64,000 bases of DNA. Origin: Holdemanella porci (lineage in GTDB: Bacteria > Bacillota_I > Bacilli_A > Erysipelotrichales > Erysipelotrichaceae). Position numbers and translations under genes: made by a program. Under the pieces are notes generated by a model. That model had not been told where the DNA came from and made no database searches. It was given only the letters and a program-made list of their open reading frames with translations. The stretch is from the NCBI RefSeq assembly GCF_019052655.1, contig NZ_JAHQVB010000001.1:36397-100396 (forward strand). Direction: 5' to 3'. Position 1 is the stretch's first letter, and each line of letters starts with the position of its first letter. Below are positions 63,317-64,000 of this stretch, piece by piece.

Positions 63317-63580
63317 ATGCCACAGATTAAATCTCAAAAGAAACGTGTTAAAACAAATAACAAGGCTCACAAATTAGTCGTATCTAAAAAATCAGCATTG
63401 AAATCAAGTATTAAAGCTGTATTAGCAGCTGTTGATGCTAAAGATAAAGAAGCTGCTGTAGCAGCTTACAACGACTGTAGTTCAAAATTGGACAAAGCCG
63501 TAGCTAAAGGTATTCACCACAAAAACTACGCTAGCCGTCAAAAAGCACGTTTAGCAAAAGCTATTAACGAAATCGCGTAA
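63317..63580 (+). CDS. rpsT: 30S ribosomal protein S20
   Basis: S20 binds the 5' and 3' minor domains of 16S rRNA. The start at 63317 (MPQIKSQKKRVKTN) follows AGGAGG at 8 nt. The 87 residues are rich in Lys and Ala, with KSALKSSIKAVLAAV and GIHHKNYASRQKARLAKAI. It is monocistronic and divergent from fmt. Confidence 0.95.
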   Translation: MPQIKSQKKRVKTNNKAHKLVVSKKSALKSSIKAVLAAVDAKDKEAAVAAYNDCSSKLDKAVAKGIHHKNYASRQKARLAKAINEIA

Positions 63581-63609
63581 TGAAGGATTAAGAAGTCATA
63601 TGACTTCTC

Positions 63610-63645
63610 AGACTGTTGACAAAGTGACTGTCGACAGTCTTTTTA
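63610..63645 (+). terminator. Terminator after rpsT
   Basis: A 12-bp stem (63610-63621 with 63629-63640, one G-T pair) with loop AAGTGAC is followed by TTTTT. An 18-bp perfect palindrome (AGAAGTCATATGACTTCT, 63591-63608) lies just before it. Confidence 0.85.
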
Positions 63646-63664
63646 AAATCTGATAGAATATCTG

Positions 63665-63711
63665 TGGCAGAAACGTACTTCATAAACCCAAAATAGTCGA
63701 CGTTTCTGCCA
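63665..63711. repeat. Inverted repeat near the left end of the IS element
   Basis: TGGCAGAAACGT (63665-63676) is repeated inverted at 63700-63711 with a 23-nt spacer. It lies between the rpsT terminator and the transposase gene. It may be a terminal or subterminal hairpin of the IS that blocks entering transcription. The exact IS end cannot be fixed without the right end. Confidence 0.5.
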
Positions 63712-63763
63712 TTTATTATGCCAAAAATGATATAATTATAGAGGGTTTATGGAGGATATCACA

Positions 63764-64000
63764 ATGGCTATGACTAACAGAAACAATGCAAAATTAGATT
63801 GCATGATTTACTATACATTAGATGAATTAGTACCACAGGATCATTTGGTTCGTAAGATGGAGGAAGCTCTTGATTTTCGGTTTATTTATCCGAAAGTTCA
63901 GCATCTTTACAGTCGTCACGGCAGACCGAGTATCGATCCTGTGGTTCTTTTTAAAATGCTTATCATAAATATCGTGTTTGGAATCAATTCTATGCGCAAG
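63764..64000 (+). CDS. IS1182-type transposase, N-terminal part (runs off window)
   Basis: The frame starts MAMTNRNNAKLDCMIYYTLD after GGAGG and stays open to the window edge (79 residues). The segments LVPQDHLVRKMEEALDF and RHGRPSIDPVVLFKMLII match the DUF772-type N-terminal domain of IS1182 transposases. The catalytic domain would lie beyond the edge, so it cannot be said whether the element is intact. A TATAAT at 63731-63736 may be its promoter. Confidence 0.87.
   Translation, partial: MAMTNRNNAKLDCMIYYTLDELVPQDHLVRKMEEALDFRFIYPKVQHLYSRHGRPSIDPVVLFKMLIINIVFGINSMRK

Noticed and set aside
63591..63608. 18-bp palindrome after rpsT as an operator or IS end
   Set aside because: It directly precedes the rpsT terminator and is most simply part of its 3' structure; no second copy was found.
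1..64000. CRISPR arrays, tRNA/rRNA genes, prophage, toxin-antitoxin or defence clusters
   Set aside because: No regular repeats, RNA genes or such protein families were seen; the region is ordinary core chromosome apart from the IS at the right edge.

Overview
The window is a 64 kb piece of a low-GC Firmicutes chromosome made almost entirely of core genes. T-box leaders, comG competence genes, SepF, single-chain glycyl-tRNA synthetase, a ytxG-ytxH-ccpA cluster, a short IF-2 and a Rnf complex beside butyrate-type beta-oxidation genes point to an anaerobic, fermentative member of the Erysipelotrichia or a close relative. That placement is inferred from gene content. There are no rRNA or tRNA genes, CRISPR array or prophage. 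Only the right edge looks mobile: the first part of an IS1182-type transposase gene.

Layout. 1-4.5 kb: etfB (cut by the window edge) and a butyryl-CoA-type dehydrogenase, divergent from two tandem thiolases, with a Rex-type operator between them. 4.6-12 kb: a tiny membrane-protein gene; the rimP-nusA-ylxR-ylxQ-infB-rbfA operon; gmk; rqcH. 12-18 kb: an rnfCDGEA-x-rnfB operon with a very short RnfB and an extra Cys-rich membrane protein 'x', divergent from apbE, which flavinylates Rnf subunits. 18-23 kb: ileS, ylmH, sepF, hpf. 23-25 kb: a DAHP synthase gene behind a CodY-like box and a Tyr/Phe leader-peptide attenuator, then a radical SAM gene. 25-30.6 kb: tyrS and leuS-femX. ileS, tyrS and leuS each have a T-box leader. 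30.6-34 kb: a full comGA-GG operon. 34-49 kb: metallo-hydrolase, rpmG, a PBP, ispG, nfo, a DEAD-box helicase, ispH, glyQS-dnaG-rpoD-trmK and ybeY-dgkA-era-recO-HD. 49-57 kb: ytxG-ytxH-ccpA, arsC and pepV-trmB-trx-SPxF protein-murC. 57-64 kb: pnp, rpsO, fmt-lepA-hemW, rpsT and the IS.

EtfB and the dehydrogenase could generate reduced ferredoxin, which Rnf would oxidise while pumping ions; the thiolases feed the same C4 pathway. The aminoacyl-tRNA synthetases and DAHP synthase are controlled by amino-acid-sensing RNA leaders.

The most unusual items are (1) the leader peptide MNIQSTYFYFR with two perfect hairpins before the DAHP synthase gene, (2) the truncated RnfB with an adjacent membrane-anchored CxxCx4C protein, (3) three genes (apbE, ispH, ybeY) whose ATG lies 6 nt after a -10 box, predicting leaderless mRNAs, and (4) single hairpins that span the stop codons of convergent gene pairs. 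All calls were made by eye from the sequence, without database searches.
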